A stretch of 64,000 nt of DNA from Bacteroidales bacterium (GCA_004558865.1 SFCY01000001.1:1-64000), one strand, 5' to 3'; shown: positions 23,114 to 34,573, numbered from the stretch's first letter. Numbers and translations: made by a program. Notes: generated from the sequence alone by a model not told the origin.

Positions 23114-25732
23114 ATGATGATTTATCCAAAAAACTTTGAGAATAAGATTGGCTTTGACGAGGTGAGGGCCATGCTGCGCGCCCACTGCCTCTCGCCCTTG
23201 GGCAAGGAGCGGGTGGAGGCGATGGCTTTCTCTGTCGACGCCAAAGAGATAAACGTGCTTTTGGAACAGGTGCGCGAATACGGCCGTCTGCTCTCGGAAC
23301 ACGACGACTTCGCCTTGGGATCCTTCTTCGACTGCCGTGCGGCCCTGCAGCGCATCCGCCTACAGGGAACCCACCTTGAAGAGGAAGAACTCTTCGACCT
23401 GCGCCGTTCGCTCGACATGATCATCACGCTCGTCGCCGCACTCAGCCACAACGACCAAGAGGAAGCCGACCTTCCCGCAGCCGACGAGGACGGCTGGCGC
23501 GTGGAACCCAAATATGAATATCCGGAGCTGCACCGCCTCACGGAGGGCATCATCACCTTTCCCTCCCTCATGCAGCGCATCGACCAGATTCTCGACCAGC
23601 ATGGCAGAATCCGCGACACCGCCTCGCCTGAACTGAACGACATCCGCCGCGAGCTCAGGCGCACGGAGGGCTCCATTTCCAAAACGCTCTATAGTATCCT
23701 GCACAGTGCCCAAAGCGAGGGACTGGTGGAGAAGGATGTCACGCCTACCCTGCGCGACGGACGTCTGGTCATTCCTGTGGCTCCGGGGCTGAAGCGCAAG
23801 ATCTCGGGCATCGTCCACGATGAGAGCGCCTCGGGCCGAACGGTGTTCATCGAGCCTACTGAGGTGGTGGAGGCCAACAACCGCATCCGTGAGTTGGAGA
23901 GCGACGAGCGGCACGAGATCATCCGCATCCTCACTGAGCTGACCAAGCAGGTGCGCCCCCATGCCATGGAAATCCTCTTCTCCTATCATCTTTTGGCGGC
24001 CATCGACTTCATTCAGTCCAAGACCCGTGTGGCGGAATTGATGGGGGCCATCGGACCGGAGGTGGCCGACAAGCCCCTCATGGATTGGATTCAGGCCCGG
24101 CATCCGCTGCTCATGGAGTCGCTGTCACGGCAGGGAAAGAATATGGTGCCGCTCGACATCACGCTCACGGCCGAGAAGCACATTCTCGTTATCTCAGGCC
24201 CCAATGCCGGTGGCAAGTCGGTCTGCCTCAAGACGGTAGGCCTCCTGCAGTACATGCTGCAGTGTGGGATGCCCATTCCCGTGGGGGAGCGCTCGCGCTG
24301 CGGCGTGTTTGGCGATGTGATGATAGACATTGGCGATGAGCAGAGCTTGGAGAACGACCTCTCCACCTACTCCTCCCATCTGCTCAACATGAAGAACATG
24401 ATGAGGCAGGCCACGGGCAGTACGCTCATCCTCATCGACGAGTTCGGCACAGGCACAGAGCCGGGCATCGGTGGCGCGCTGGCCGAGGCCGTGCTGGAGC
24501 GACTGCTCGCAAAAGGTGCGTGGGCGGTCATCACCACCCACTACCAGAACTTGAAGCACTTCGCCGACAGCCACGATGGGGTGGCCAACGGGGCCATGCT
24601 CTACGACCGCCACGAGATGCGGCCTCTCTTCCAGCTGGCCATCGGCAGGCCTGGAAGCTCCTTCGCCGTGGAGATAGCCAAGAAGATAGGGCTGCCCGAT
24701 GAGGTGATACAGCGGGCTACAGACATTGTGGGAAAGGACTATATCCAGAGCGACAAGTATTTGCAGGACATCGTGCGCGACAAGCGCTACTGGGAAAACA
24801 AACGGCAGAACATCCACCAGCGCGAGAAAGATATAGAGAAGACTTTGCAGCGCTACGAGGCCGACTTGGGCGACATCGACCGGGAGCGCAAGAAAATTCT
24901 CTCCAACGCCAAGGCCCAGGCCGAGGAACTCTTGGCCGAGAGCAACAAGCGCATAGAGAATGCCATCCGCGAGATTCGCGAGTCGCAGGCCGAAAAGGAG
25001 GAGACCAAGCGTATTCGTCGGGAACTTGAGGAATTCAAGGAGGGCATCGACAGCATCGACTCCAAGGACAGCGACGACGCCATCAACAAGAAGATACAGC
25101 AGATCCAACAGCGCAAGGAACGCCGCGCGCAGCGAAAGGCCCAGAAAGCCGACGAGCAGCAGAGGGCTTCGGAGGCTCTGCGACAGGCAGCCCTGCGACC
25201 CTCCGAACGGGAGAAGACCCACGTGTTGGCGCCGGGCGACGCCGTGCGCATCAAGGGCTTGCAGGGCGTGGGCCGCATAGAGAGCATCAACGGGGGCCAG
25301 TGCATAGCCATCTTTGGAGGAATGAAGACCAAGATGAGGCTCAACAGACTGGAATATGTCAGTAAACCTGTCGCCGAACAGCCGGAAGATGCTGCGGCGA
25401 AGACCAAGAACGAGGAGTTGATGGAAGGCTTGGGGGCATACAACATCTCGCACGTCACGCGGGAGACGATGGACGATCGCCGAAAGAATTTCCACCAGGA
25501 CATCGACGTGCGCGGAATGCGTGGCGACGAGGCCCTGCGCGTGGTGCAGGATTTCATCGACGATGCCATCCTCGTGGGGATGCCGCGTGTGCGCATCCTC
25601 CACGGTAAGGGCAACGGCATCCTGCGCCAGCTCATCCGCCAGTATCTCGCCACAGAACCCAACGTTACGCACTACGCCGATGAGAACGTGCAGTTCGGTG
25701 GCGCAGGAATCACGGTTGTGGACATTGGGTAG
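23114..25732 (+). CDS. mutS2: MutS2 family ATPase/Smr endonuclease
   Basis: 872 residues from the ATG at 23114 (the codon after it is also ATG); the frame upstream would begin with TTG before the promoter. Clamp and lever helices fill 1-330. Walker A GPNAGGKS is at about 356-363 and Walker B TLILIDEFGTGTEP near 435-450. A long coiled coil (530-640) and a KOW-like strand region follow, and a C-terminal Smr domain carries DVRGMRGDEAL and HGKGNGILR. MutS2 suppresses recombination and, in other bacteria, rescues collided ribosomes. Monocistronic by position. Confidence 0.95.
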   Translation: MMIYPKNFENKIGFDEVRAMLRAHCLSPLGKERVEAMAFSVDAKEINVLLEQVREYGRLLSEHDDFALGSFFDCRAALQRIRLQGTHLEEEELFDLRRSLDMIITLVAALSHNDQEEADLPAADEDGWRVEPKYEYPELHRLTEGIITFPSLMQRIDQILDQHGRIRDTASPELNDIRRELRRTEGSISKTLYSILHSAQSEGLVEKDVTPTLRDGRLVIPVAPGLKRKISGIVHDESASGRTVFIEPTEVVEANNRIRELESDERHEIIRILTELTKQVRPHAMEILFSYHLLAAIDFIQSKTRVAELMGAIGPEVADKPLMDWIQARHPLLMESLSRQGKNMVPLDITLTAEKHILVISGPNAGGKSVCLKTVGLLQYMLQCGMPIPVGERSRCGVFGDVMIDIGDEQSLENDLSTYSSHLLNMKNMMRQATGSTLILIDEFGTGTEPGIGGALAEAVLERLLAKGAWAVITTHYQNLKHFADSHDGVANGAMLYDRHEMRPLFQLAIGRPGSSFAVEIAKKIGLPDEVIQRATDIVGKDYIQSDKYLQDIVRDKRYWENKRQNIHQREKDIEKTLQRYEADLGDIDRERKKILSNAKAQAEELLAESNKRIENAIREIRESQAEKEETKRIRRELEEFKEGIDSIDSKDSDDAINKKIQQIQQRKERRAQRKAQKADEQQRASEALRQAALRPSEREKTHVLAPGDAVRIKGLQGVGRIESINGGQCIAIFGGMKTKMRLNRLEYVSKPVAEQPEDAAAKTKNEELMEGLGAYNISHVTRETMDDRRKNFHQDIDVRGMRGDEALRVVQDFIDDAILVGMPRVRILHGKGNGILRQLIRQYLATEPNVTHYADENVQFGGAGITVVDIG

Positions 25733-26003
25733 ACTTCGTCCTTATGGCGATGTTCATCCTTCTCCATAGGCATGTCGGCACCAGTCGCCAGAGCGCTACA
25801 AGAATGCGGTAGCGCCAGTCTATGATGGCGACGTGGCGGCGGTGTCCCACTGCGTCCATGATTTTGTCCACCGTGGGCATCAATGGCATGGTCATGGGGA
25901 AGTGGCTGCCCGAGAGTAGGGGAGTGTCGACGAATCCCGGACGTATCTCCGTAACCTTACGCCCGTCTTGTTGGCGTTGGCCTGTTGCTCCAGGGCTTGT
26001 ACA
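25710..26003 (-). pseudogene. Remnant of an SDR oxidoreductase gene
   Basis: Reading leftward from 26003 the frame gives VQALEQQANANKTGV, then one base appears lost near 25960, after which VTEIRPGFVDTPLLSG and a typical SDR tail continue to a stop at 25710. This is the C-terminal third of a short-chain dehydrogenase/reductase (the PGFVDT segment follows the YxxxK helix). The N-terminal two thirds with the NAD-binding motif and the catalytic Tyr/Lys are missing: at 26006 the MITE begins, and beyond it lies only the valS terminator. The last 23 bp overlap the 3' end of mutS2. Confidence 0.7.
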
Positions 26004-26005
26004 TA

Positions 26006-26279
26006 AGGTTGGTTCTAAAAATTAGGTCGAGGCGTATTGGACCCAGCGCCCACCTTTTCTCGCCATGGCAGAGTCCAAGCAAGCTTGGCTCTGCTCATTT
26101 GGCTTAACGAAAAGGTTCTGCCAGCTATCGAGACTCAAAACGTAAGTTGAAGAGGGAATGTAGCATGGCTACACGACCGATGAAACTTGACGTTTTGAGG
26201 CCGATAGATGCAGAAGACGACCGAAACAACCTATATCCGTATCAGTTTGGTTTCTACACCTAACTTTTAGGATCGGCCT
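26006..26279. mobile_element. MITE copy 2, TA-flanked
   Basis: 274 bp, same orientation as 9626-9919. Terminal repeats: left AGGTTGGTTCTAAAAATTAG, right the complement of CTAACTTTTAGGATCGGCCT, with TA on both sides (26004-26005 and 26280-26281). The internal hairpin CTCAAAACGT (26134-26143) with 26190-26199 is kept, while its inner loop stem has changed on both arms. No open frame of transposase size. Its left edge abuts the truncated SDR gene. Confidence 0.75.
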
Positions 26280-26281
26280 TA

Positions 26282-26322
26282 AAAAAAGGCACTGTCCCGC
26301 AGTGGGGGGGCAGTACCTTATT
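26282..26322 (-). terminator. Terminator of valS
   Basis: On the minus strand AAGGTACTGCCCC pairs with GGGACAGTGCCTT, followed by seven T residues; it lies shortly after the valS stop and right next to MITE copy 2. Confidence 0.8.
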
Positions 26323-26348
26323 ATATTATAGGAGTGTTGGGCAATTCG

Positions 26349-29042
<2,694 letters not shown>

Positions 29043-29119
29043 TATATCTTAATTTGTTCTGATGCTTGTTGGGGATGCGATGTGAGGGTTCTCAATCTTA
29101 ATTTATTATTAAATCGGTG

Positions 29120-29127
29120 CAAAAGTA
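29120..29127 (-). promoter_or_regulatory. valS promoter -7 box
   Basis: TACTTTTG on the minus strand, 78 bp upstream of the valS start, back to back with the mazG promoter. Confidence 0.6.
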
Positions 29128-29149
29128 ATAAAAATCTATGGAAAATGAT

Positions 29150-29157
29150 TATCTTTG
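29150..29157 (+). promoter_or_regulatory. mazG promoter -7 box
   Basis: TATCTTTG ends 11 bp before the mazG ATG, so the message has almost no leader. Confidence 0.6.
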
Positions 29158-29168
29158 CAGGAAAATAA

Positions 29169-30065
29169 ATGATTGTGGTGCATACAAAGAAAGAAAAAAT
29201 GGCTGCCTTTGAGCGTCTGCTCAACGTGCAAGACAGACTGCGCAAGGAATGTCCGTGGGACAGGAAACAAACCTTTGAGAGCCTTCGGCCCAATACTATA
29301 GAAGAGGTGTACGAACTTTGTGACGCTCTGATGAGAGGCGACATGAAGAACGTGTGCAAGGAGTTGGGCGACGTGATGGAGCATGTGGTGTTCTATGCCA
29401 TGTTGGGAAATGAGGCGGGCAGCTTCGACATCGCCGATGTCTGCAATGCCCAGGCCGACAAGCTGATGTATCGCCACGACTTCATCAACTGGCGGGAGGA
29501 GGGTCGCTGGACGGTGGCTGATCCTGATTTGGAAATCAATGAGGCAGGACAGGTGGTCTACAAGAAGGACGACGACAAGGGGGATACCCATGCTGCCGCC
29601 CGGCCGACAACCGCTGGAGAGGTGGAGACGACTTGGGAGCAGCGCAAGCAAACCGAGCGCGACGGCAACAAGTCTGTGCTGGCTGGTGTCCCCGCAGCCC
29701 TGCCCACCCTTGTCAAGGCTTACCGCATACAGGACAAGGCCCGCAACGTGGGCTTCGACTGGAAAAGGAAAGAGGATGTATGGGACAAGGTTAGGGAAGA
29801 GCTTGGCGAGCTGGAGGCTGAGCTTCGGAAAGACGACAAGGCACGCAGCACGGCCGAATTGGGCGACTTCCTGTTCAGTGTCATCAATGCGGCGCGGCTC
29901 TATCATCTCAATCCTGACAATGCCCTGGAGGAAACCAACCAGAAGTTCATCCGACGCTTCAACTATGTGGAGCAACGCCTAAAGGAAGAAGGACATAGCT
30001 TTGCCGAGGCCACTCTTGAGACGATGGACAAATACTGGAATGAGGCCAAGGCCAAAGGACTATGA
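29169..30065 (+). CDS. mazG: Nucleoside triphosphate pyrophosphohydrolase MazG
   Basis: 298 residues. Two MazG repeats: the first has CPWDRKQTFESLRPNTIEEVYEL and KELGDVMEHVVF with the metal-binding acids, the second KVREELGELEAEL and AELGDFLFSVINAARL. MazG hydrolyses NTPs and dNTPs to the monophosphate and limits mutagenic nucleotides. Between the repeats, after YRHDF, there are about 35 extra residues (WREEGRWTVADPDLEINEAG and a DDDKGD stretch) where other MazG proteins have a short RRHPHVF loop. Confidence 0.93.
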   Translation: MIVVHTKKEKMAAFERLLNVQDRLRKECPWDRKQTFESLRPNTIEEVYELCDALMRGDMKNVCKELGDVMEHVVFYAMLGNEAGSFDIADVCNAQADKLMYRHDFINWREEGRWTVADPDLEINEAGQVVYKKDDDKGDTHAAARPTTAGEVETTWEQRKQTERDGNKSVLAGVPAALPTLVKAYRIQDKARNVGFDWKRKEDVWDKVREELGELEAELRKDDKARSTAELGDFLFSVINAARLYHLNPDNALEETNQKFIRRFNYVEQRLKEEGHSFAEATLETMDKYWNEAKAKGL

Positions 30066-30102
30066 CTTTTTTGTTGAATCGAAAATATAAAACTATCTAA
30101 TA

Positions 30103-30666
30103 ATGAGGAAATTAGTTATCGTAGCTTTAATTGTTCCGTTGGTGGCTCTGCTCGCTTCTTGCAACAGCGGAAAGAAACCAGCCGGCACGGCGAAGGGCGA
30201 CACAGCCTCTGTGGCTGGCGACTCCATATCCGACAGTACCGTCTACGGCAAGGTCGTGGACGGCGGTCAGAGTGTCCTGCTCTTGCAGACCGACGCCGGC
30301 GACACGATAGAATATGTGCTTGAGAACGAGTTTGGCGAGCCTGTCAGAGTGCAGGGCGGCTACAACGTGGGCGACCGGTTGGCCGTGGTGGGCTACAAAG
30401 TCAACGGTGAGAACATCGTGAGGACTGCCATCAACCTGCTCTCGCTGCAGGGGCAGTGGACCAGCCTGGACAAAAACTTCACCATAGAGGAGGGAGGCGT
30501 TGTACACTCGTCGGTTGAGGCCGAGAAGAATCCCTGGACCTCATGGAAGATTCTCAACGGCAAGTTGATGCTCAACCGGCAGGCATTCGATGTGGTATCG
30601 TTGGGGGCAGACTCCTTGGCCTTGGAGGACTCCACGGGTATCTACGTGTATAAACGTCAGAAATAA
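30103..30666 (+). CDS. Lipoprotein with lipocalin-like C-terminus
   Basis: 187 residues. The signal VALIVPLVALLASC gives a lipidated Cys20. An OB/strand-rich middle (VYGKVVDGGQSVLLLQTDAG) is followed by a segment LQGQWTSLDKNFTIEEGG ... WKILNGKLMLN that resembles the start of lipocalin-like domains found in Bacteroidales lipoproteins. It lies 37 bp after mazG and 12 bp before RNase Z, probably in one transcript. Function unknown. Confidence 0.6.
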   Translation: MRKLVIVALIVPLVALLASCNSGKKPAGTAKGDTASVAGDSISDSTVYGKVVDGGQSVLLLQTDAGDTIEYVLENEFGEPVRVQGGYNVGDRLAVVGYKVNGENIVRTAINLLSLQGQWTSLDKNFTIEEGGVVHSSVEAEKNPWTSWKILNGKLMLNRQAFDVVSLGADSLALEDSTGIYVYKRQK

Positions 30667-30678
30667 CGCATTTCAGAA

Positions 30679-31596
30679 TTGGAACCTTTTCGTGTACATA
30701 TTCTCGGTTGCGGGAGCGCGCTTCCAACCCTCCGCCATTTTGCCTCCTCGCAGATCATAGAAATGCGCGGCAAGTGCTTCATGGTGGACTGTGGGGAGGG
30801 AACCCAGATTTCCTTGCGCCGCTCCCGTCTGCGTTTCACCAAGCTGCAGGCAGTGTTCATCAGCCATCTGCACGGCGACCACTGCTTCGGCCTCATTGGG
30901 ATGGTCAGCACTTTCGGCATGTTGGGCAGGGTGGCTCCGTTGGACATCTATGCGCCAGCCGCATTGGAGCCATTGCTTCGCACCCAATTGGAGATGTTCT
31001 GCCCCGGACTGGGGTATGAAGTGGTGTTTCATGCCGTGGACACAACCGCGTCGCGAATCATCTTCGAGGACAAGAGCATGACGGTGACTTCGATTCCCCT
31101 CGACCACAGGGTGCCCTGCTGTGGCTTCCTGTTCCGAGAGAAACCCGGCAGGAGGCATGTGCTCCGCGACATGATAGACTGCTACGAGATACCCATCAGC
31201 CAGATTGACAACATCAAGAATGGCTTCGACTGGACAACGCCCGACGGGGAGGTTGTGCCTAACGCTCGGCTGACGACAGCCCCCGACCGCACGCGCGCCT
31301 ACGCCTATTGCAGCGACACCCGATATATGCCCAAACTCCATGAGGCTGTGGAGGGAGTGGACCTGCTCTATCACGAGAGCACCTACACCGAGGCATGCGC
31401 CGACAGGGCGCGGCTCTATTACCATTCCACCGCCCGTCAAGCTGCCACAGTGGCCCGCGCGGCTCATGTGGGAAAACTTCTCTTGGGCCATTACAGCGCC
31501 CGGTATGAGGACGAGCAGGGCTTGTTGAGAGAAGCCCGCGAGGTGTTTCCCGAGTCCTATTTGTCCACCGAAGGCCTCACCGTGAGTGTGAAATAG
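30679..31596 (+). CDS. rnz: Ribonuclease Z (TTG start)
   Basis: 305 residues of a metallo-beta-lactamase-fold nuclease that trims tRNA 3' ends. The N-terminus FRVHILGCGSALPT and the zinc motif SHLHGDHCFG (about 63-72) are canonical; further ligands are in PLDHRVPCCGF, YCSDTRY, YHESTYT and LLGHYSARY. Between the preceding in-frame stop at 30664 and the conserved first strand there is no ATG or GTG; TTG at 30679 falls exactly where family members start. The next ATG would remove the first 25 or so residues including the ILGCGSALPT strand. Confidence 0.93.
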   Translation: MEPFRVHILGCGSALPTLRHFASSQIIEMRGKCFMVDCGEGTQISLRRSRLRFTKLQAVFISHLHGDHCFGLIGMVSTFGMLGRVAPLDIYAPAALEPLLRTQLEMFCPGLGYEVVFHAVDTTASRIIFEDKSMTVTSIPLDHRVPCCGFLFREKPGRRHVLRDMIDCYEIPISQIDNIKNGFDWTTPDGEVVPNARLTTAPDRTRAYAYCSDTRYMPKLHEAVEGVDLLYHESTYTEACADRARLYYHSTARQAATVARAAHVGKLLLGHYSARYEDEQGLLREAREVFPESYLSTEGLTVSVK

Positions 31597-31693
31597 TTGA
31601 TAATAATCGGCCTAATGGCGGCTTCAATGATAAAAGATGTTAAATGCACAATAAATGGGAGAAGTAAAATTCGAGTTTTATCTTTGAAATGCT

Positions 31694-31701
31694 TATCTTT
31701 G
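31694..31701 (+). promoter_or_regulatory. -7 box before the small secreted protein
   Basis: TATCTTTG 23 bp before the ATG at 31725. A second TATCTTTG is at 31678-31685, 16 bp upstream, so two start sites are possible. No well-placed TTG. Confidence 0.5.
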
Positions 31702-31724
31702 TAGGGATAAAACGATATTGGAAT

Positions 31725-32036
31725 ATGAAAAGAAAGATATTTACCCTTTTGCTCATTGCAGGAATGATGTTGGCATTGCCTTCGCAGGTGCAGGCCAACA
31801 GTGCCATCGAGATTCTTGAGGAGCAGGATTTCAACGATGTGACCATATCTGTGAGTGAGTCGACACTGCATGTCACAGGAGCTGGTGGACAGGTGCTGTA
31901 CATCTACAATGTGGCGGGCATCTGCGTGAAGACTTTCCGTGTGGACAGTAACGACAAGCGATATGACTTGAACTTGCCAAAGGGGTGCTACATCATCAAG
32001 GTAGGCAAGACTGTCCGTAAAGTTTCCATCCGCTAA
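31725..32036 (+). CDS. Small secreted protein, almost only a T9SS-type C-terminal domain
   Basis: 103 residues from the ATG at 31725. Signal peptide 1-24 (LLLIAGMMLALPSQVQA). Only about 80 residues remain, and they read like the sorting domain of type IX secretion cargo: VSESTLHVTGAGGQVLYIYN, GICVKTFRV, then DLNLPKGCYIIKVGKTVRKV and the end SIR. Normally this domain follows a large cargo protein. Whether it is secreted, a stand-alone domain or a degenerate gene is open. It lies 9 bp before the L,D-transpeptidase. Confidence 0.6.
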   Translation: MKRKIFTLLLIAGMMLALPSQVQANSAIEILEEQDFNDVTISVSESTLHVTGAGGQVLYIYNVAGICVKTFRVDSNDKRYDLNLPKGCYIIKVGKTVRKVSIR

Positions 32037-32045
32037 GCAGGGGCG

Positions 32046-33608
32046 TTGAAACCAATTCATTACCTTGCTTGCATCCTTTTTATGGCATGCACTTTTGTGT
32101 CATGCCATAAAAAGGCAGTCAATCCTAATGAGAACATCAGTTTGGACGATTTCGCCCAAATGAGTGACGAGCGCTTTGCTCTCAATTCCCGAATTATCCG
32201 TTTGCACATCGACTCTCTTATGAGCCGTGATGATGACTCCTTGGCGGCTGACTACCGCACGCGGAGCTACTATCGCAACAGGGGTCCCTTCCTTTGGATA
32301 GACCGCCATGGAGTGGACGCAAAGGCCGACACGGTGGTGAAGTGGCTCAATACGATTGACAAGGATGGGCTCAGCAAGCGCAAGTTTCGTGTGGCGGCAA
32401 TCGTTCGCGACTTGGCCTTAATGCGTGAATTGAAGGTGGACAGTGGCTTTCACGATGTGAATGCTGTCATGGCACGCATAGAATACAATTTGACAAAGGC
32501 TTATCTGAGGTATTCTTCCGGCCAGCGCTTCGGCTATGTCAATCCCCACCTGCTGTTCAACCGTCTTGACCTGCGCGACAACGACCGGCCCGAGGGTGGG
32601 TTCCGCACGCTCTTCGACGTGAAGACCGATGAGCCTTCACGCGGCTTCTACGCCTTGGCCTTGCGCATGGTTGGGAACGACAGTGTGGGCTTGTTCCTGC
32701 GCGAGGCGCAGCCACGCAACCCCCGCTACCTTGCACTGCGCAGCCTCCTGCAGAAGCGGTTGAGCCAAGAGGAGCGCCAGTTGGTGCTGGTCAACATGGA
32801 GCGGGAGCGGTGGCGGCGAGCCGAGGACCCATCCATGTATGATAAATACGTGATGGTCAACATCCCATCCTTTGCCCTCTATGCCATCGACGGCAGCGAC
32901 ACGCTGGCCATGAGAATCGGCTGTGGCAGTCTGAAGACCAAGACCCCGCTTTTGACGAGTCGTCTGAAGCGGATGGACATCAATCCCAGATGGTATATAC
33001 CGCGGAGCATCGTTGACAAGGATGTGGCACGCCACGCCGGCAACCTCCATTACTTCCAAAACCACCGTTTCGAAGTTTACGACAGAAACACCGGACAGAC
33101 CGTTGCGCCCACGTGGGAGGCCCTGCACTCCACCGACTATTACGTTGTGCAGCGTGGCGGCGAGGGCAACGCCTTGGGCAGGATCATCTTCCGTTTCGAC
33201 AACAATTTTGCGGTCTATCTCCACCATACCTCCACTACCGATGTATTCGACCGTGCCGACCGCGACGTTTCGCATGGCTGTGTGAGAGTGGAGCGGCCAT
33301 ACGCATTGGCGGCCTTTCTTTTGGGCAAGGGACATGAGGACGACCTGCGCCGCATCAGCTATTCCATGACGGCAGACATCAGTCCCTTGGGAAAAGACAA
33401 GAAGGAACTTACAGACGACGAGCAGCAGATCCTTGACACGCTTCAGCGCGACTTGTTGGTCAACTCGGTGAAGGTGAGTCCGTCCATTCCGCTTTTCATC
33501 ACTTACAACACTTTCCTGCCTTTGGCGGGCGGACGCTTTATGCCATGCAGAGACGTGTATGGTTATGACGCGGTGCTCTTGCGCGAGCTCAAGCAGATAA
33601 TCGATTGA
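32046..33608 (+). CDS. L,D-transpeptidase lipoprotein (TTG start)
   Basis: 520 residues with TTG at 32046; the in-frame stop of the previous gene is 9 bp upstream and no ATG lies between. The TTG start gives a full lipoprotein signal (YLACILFMACTFVSC); starting at the next ATG would cut the signal in half. The C-terminal YkuD domain has DVSHGCVRVERP with the catalytic Cys and the upstream His in VYLHHTS. The long N-terminal part resembles YcbB-type enzymes. It crosslinks peptidoglycan between meso-DAP residues or attaches proteins in the periplasm. Confidence 0.88.
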   Translation: MKPIHYLACILFMACTFVSCHKKAVNPNENISLDDFAQMSDERFALNSRIIRLHIDSLMSRDDDSLAADYRTRSYYRNRGPFLWIDRHGVDAKADTVVKWLNTIDKDGLSKRKFRVAAIVRDLALMRELKVDSGFHDVNAVMARIEYNLTKAYLRYSSGQRFGYVNPHLLFNRLDLRDNDRPEGGFRTLFDVKTDEPSRGFYALALRMVGNDSVGLFLREAQPRNPRYLALRSLLQKRLSQEERQLVLVNMERERWRRAEDPSMYDKYVMVNIPSFALYAIDGSDTLAMRIGCGSLKTKTPLLTSRLKRMDINPRWYIPRSIVDKDVARHAGNLHYFQNHRFEVYDRNTGQTVAPTWEALHSTDYYVVQRGGEGNALGRIIFRFDNNFAVYLHHTSTTDVFDRADRDVSHGCVRVERPYALAAFLLGKGHEDDLRRISYSMTADISPLGKDKKELTDDEQQILDTLQRDLLVNSVKVSPSIPLFITYNTFLPLAGGRFMPCRDVYGYDAVLLRELKQIID

Positions 33609-33610
33609 AG

Positions 33611-34150
33611 ATGACCGACGAAGAATTGTTGGACCTGCTGCGTAATCCTCAGTCTCGCCGAAAGGGCTTCGACTTGATGGTGCGACAATATGGCGAACAG
33701 CTGTATTGGAAAATCCGTCATGTCGTGATAAGCCATGAGGATGCCGACGACATCCTACAGAACACATTCCTGAAAGCTTGGGTCAACTTCGATTCCTTTG
33801 AGTTCCGCTCTAAGCTCTCTTCCTGGCTTTTCCGTATTGCCATCAACGAGAGTTTGGATTTTCTGCGCCGGCAAAGTACGGCCGCCAAGGTGAGGGGCGT
33901 CGACAACGGCCAGATGGCCGAGAGGCTGATGGCCGACGAATGGTTTGACGGCGACCTGACCCAAGCGAGGCTCCAGCAGGCCGTGTCCCAACTGCCCGAT
34001 GTCCAACGTACCATCTTCACCCTCCGTTATTTCAACGATATGAAATATAAGGATATAGCCCAGGCCTTAGGACGGAGCGAGGGAGCAATAAAGGCATCAT
34101 ACCATATTGCTGTGCAGAAGATAACAGCTTTTTTCCATCAGTTTGATTAA
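33611..34150 (+). CDS. ECF-type RNA polymerase sigma factor
   Basis: 179 residues from the ATG at 33611. Region 2 spans about 20-85 (EDADDILQNTFLKAW, SSWLFRIAINESLDFLRR) and region 4 about 120-175 (LPDVQRTIFTLRYFNDMKYKDIAQ, SEGAIKASYHIAVQKI). No region 3 and no C-terminal extension. Followed after about 40 bp by an apparent anti-sigma factor and then a periplasmic helical protein. Confidence 0.92.
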   Translation: MTDEELLDLLRNPQSRRKGFDLMVRQYGEQLYWKIRHVVISHEDADDILQNTFLKAWVNFDSFEFRSKLSSWLFRIAINESLDFLRRQSTAAKVRGVDNGQMAERLMADEWFDGDLTQARLQQAVSQLPDVQRTIFTLRYFNDMKYKDIAQALGRSEGAIKASYHIAVQKITAFFHQFD

Positions 34151-34192
34151 ACCATTATCGGTTTGTCGCGTCATATAACAAAAACAATCATT

Positions 34193-34573
34193 ATGGACGC
34201 AGACGAACTACAGCTTTTTAAAATCGTAGGAAAGAGAGAATGCTTCCGTGTGCCGGAGGGCTACTTCTCCCAGCTCGCAGAGCGAGTGGGAGACAGGCTT
34301 CTGCAGGCCCCAATGCCACGTCGCTCTTTCCGTTTGCAATTGCGACGCCACCGCATACTCGCCGCTGCCACCGTGGCCGCAGTGGTGGCCCTGACCTCTG
34401 CTTTGTGGTTCGGCAGCCATTTGGCATCGCGGCAAGAGCAGGTGTCCATGTCTCCCTCCACTCCAGCCGTGGGCCACGAGAGCCACAGTGACCACTTGCT
34501 TGATGAGTGTGCTGACTTTGCCATGCTCGACAATGACGACATCTATTCCTATCTTGATGAGAATGAAAGGTAA
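34193..34573 (+). CDS. Probable anti-sigma factor, single-pass membrane protein
   Basis: 126 residues from the ATG at 34193 (the upstream TTG start is less likely). Cytoplasmic helical part 1-55, one transmembrane helix about 58-75 (ILAAATVAAVVALTSALWF), and a short periplasmic acidic tail. Position and topology fit an anti-sigma factor for the ECF factor upstream; there is no zinc HxxxCxxC motif. Its stop overlaps the start of the following gene by 11 bp. Confidence 0.65.
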   Translation: MDADELQLFKIVGKRECFRVPEGYFSQLAERVGDRLLQAPMPRRSFRLQLRRHRILAAATVAAVVALTSALWFGSHLASRQEQVSMSPSTPAVGHESHSDHLLDECADFAMLDNDDIYSYLDENER

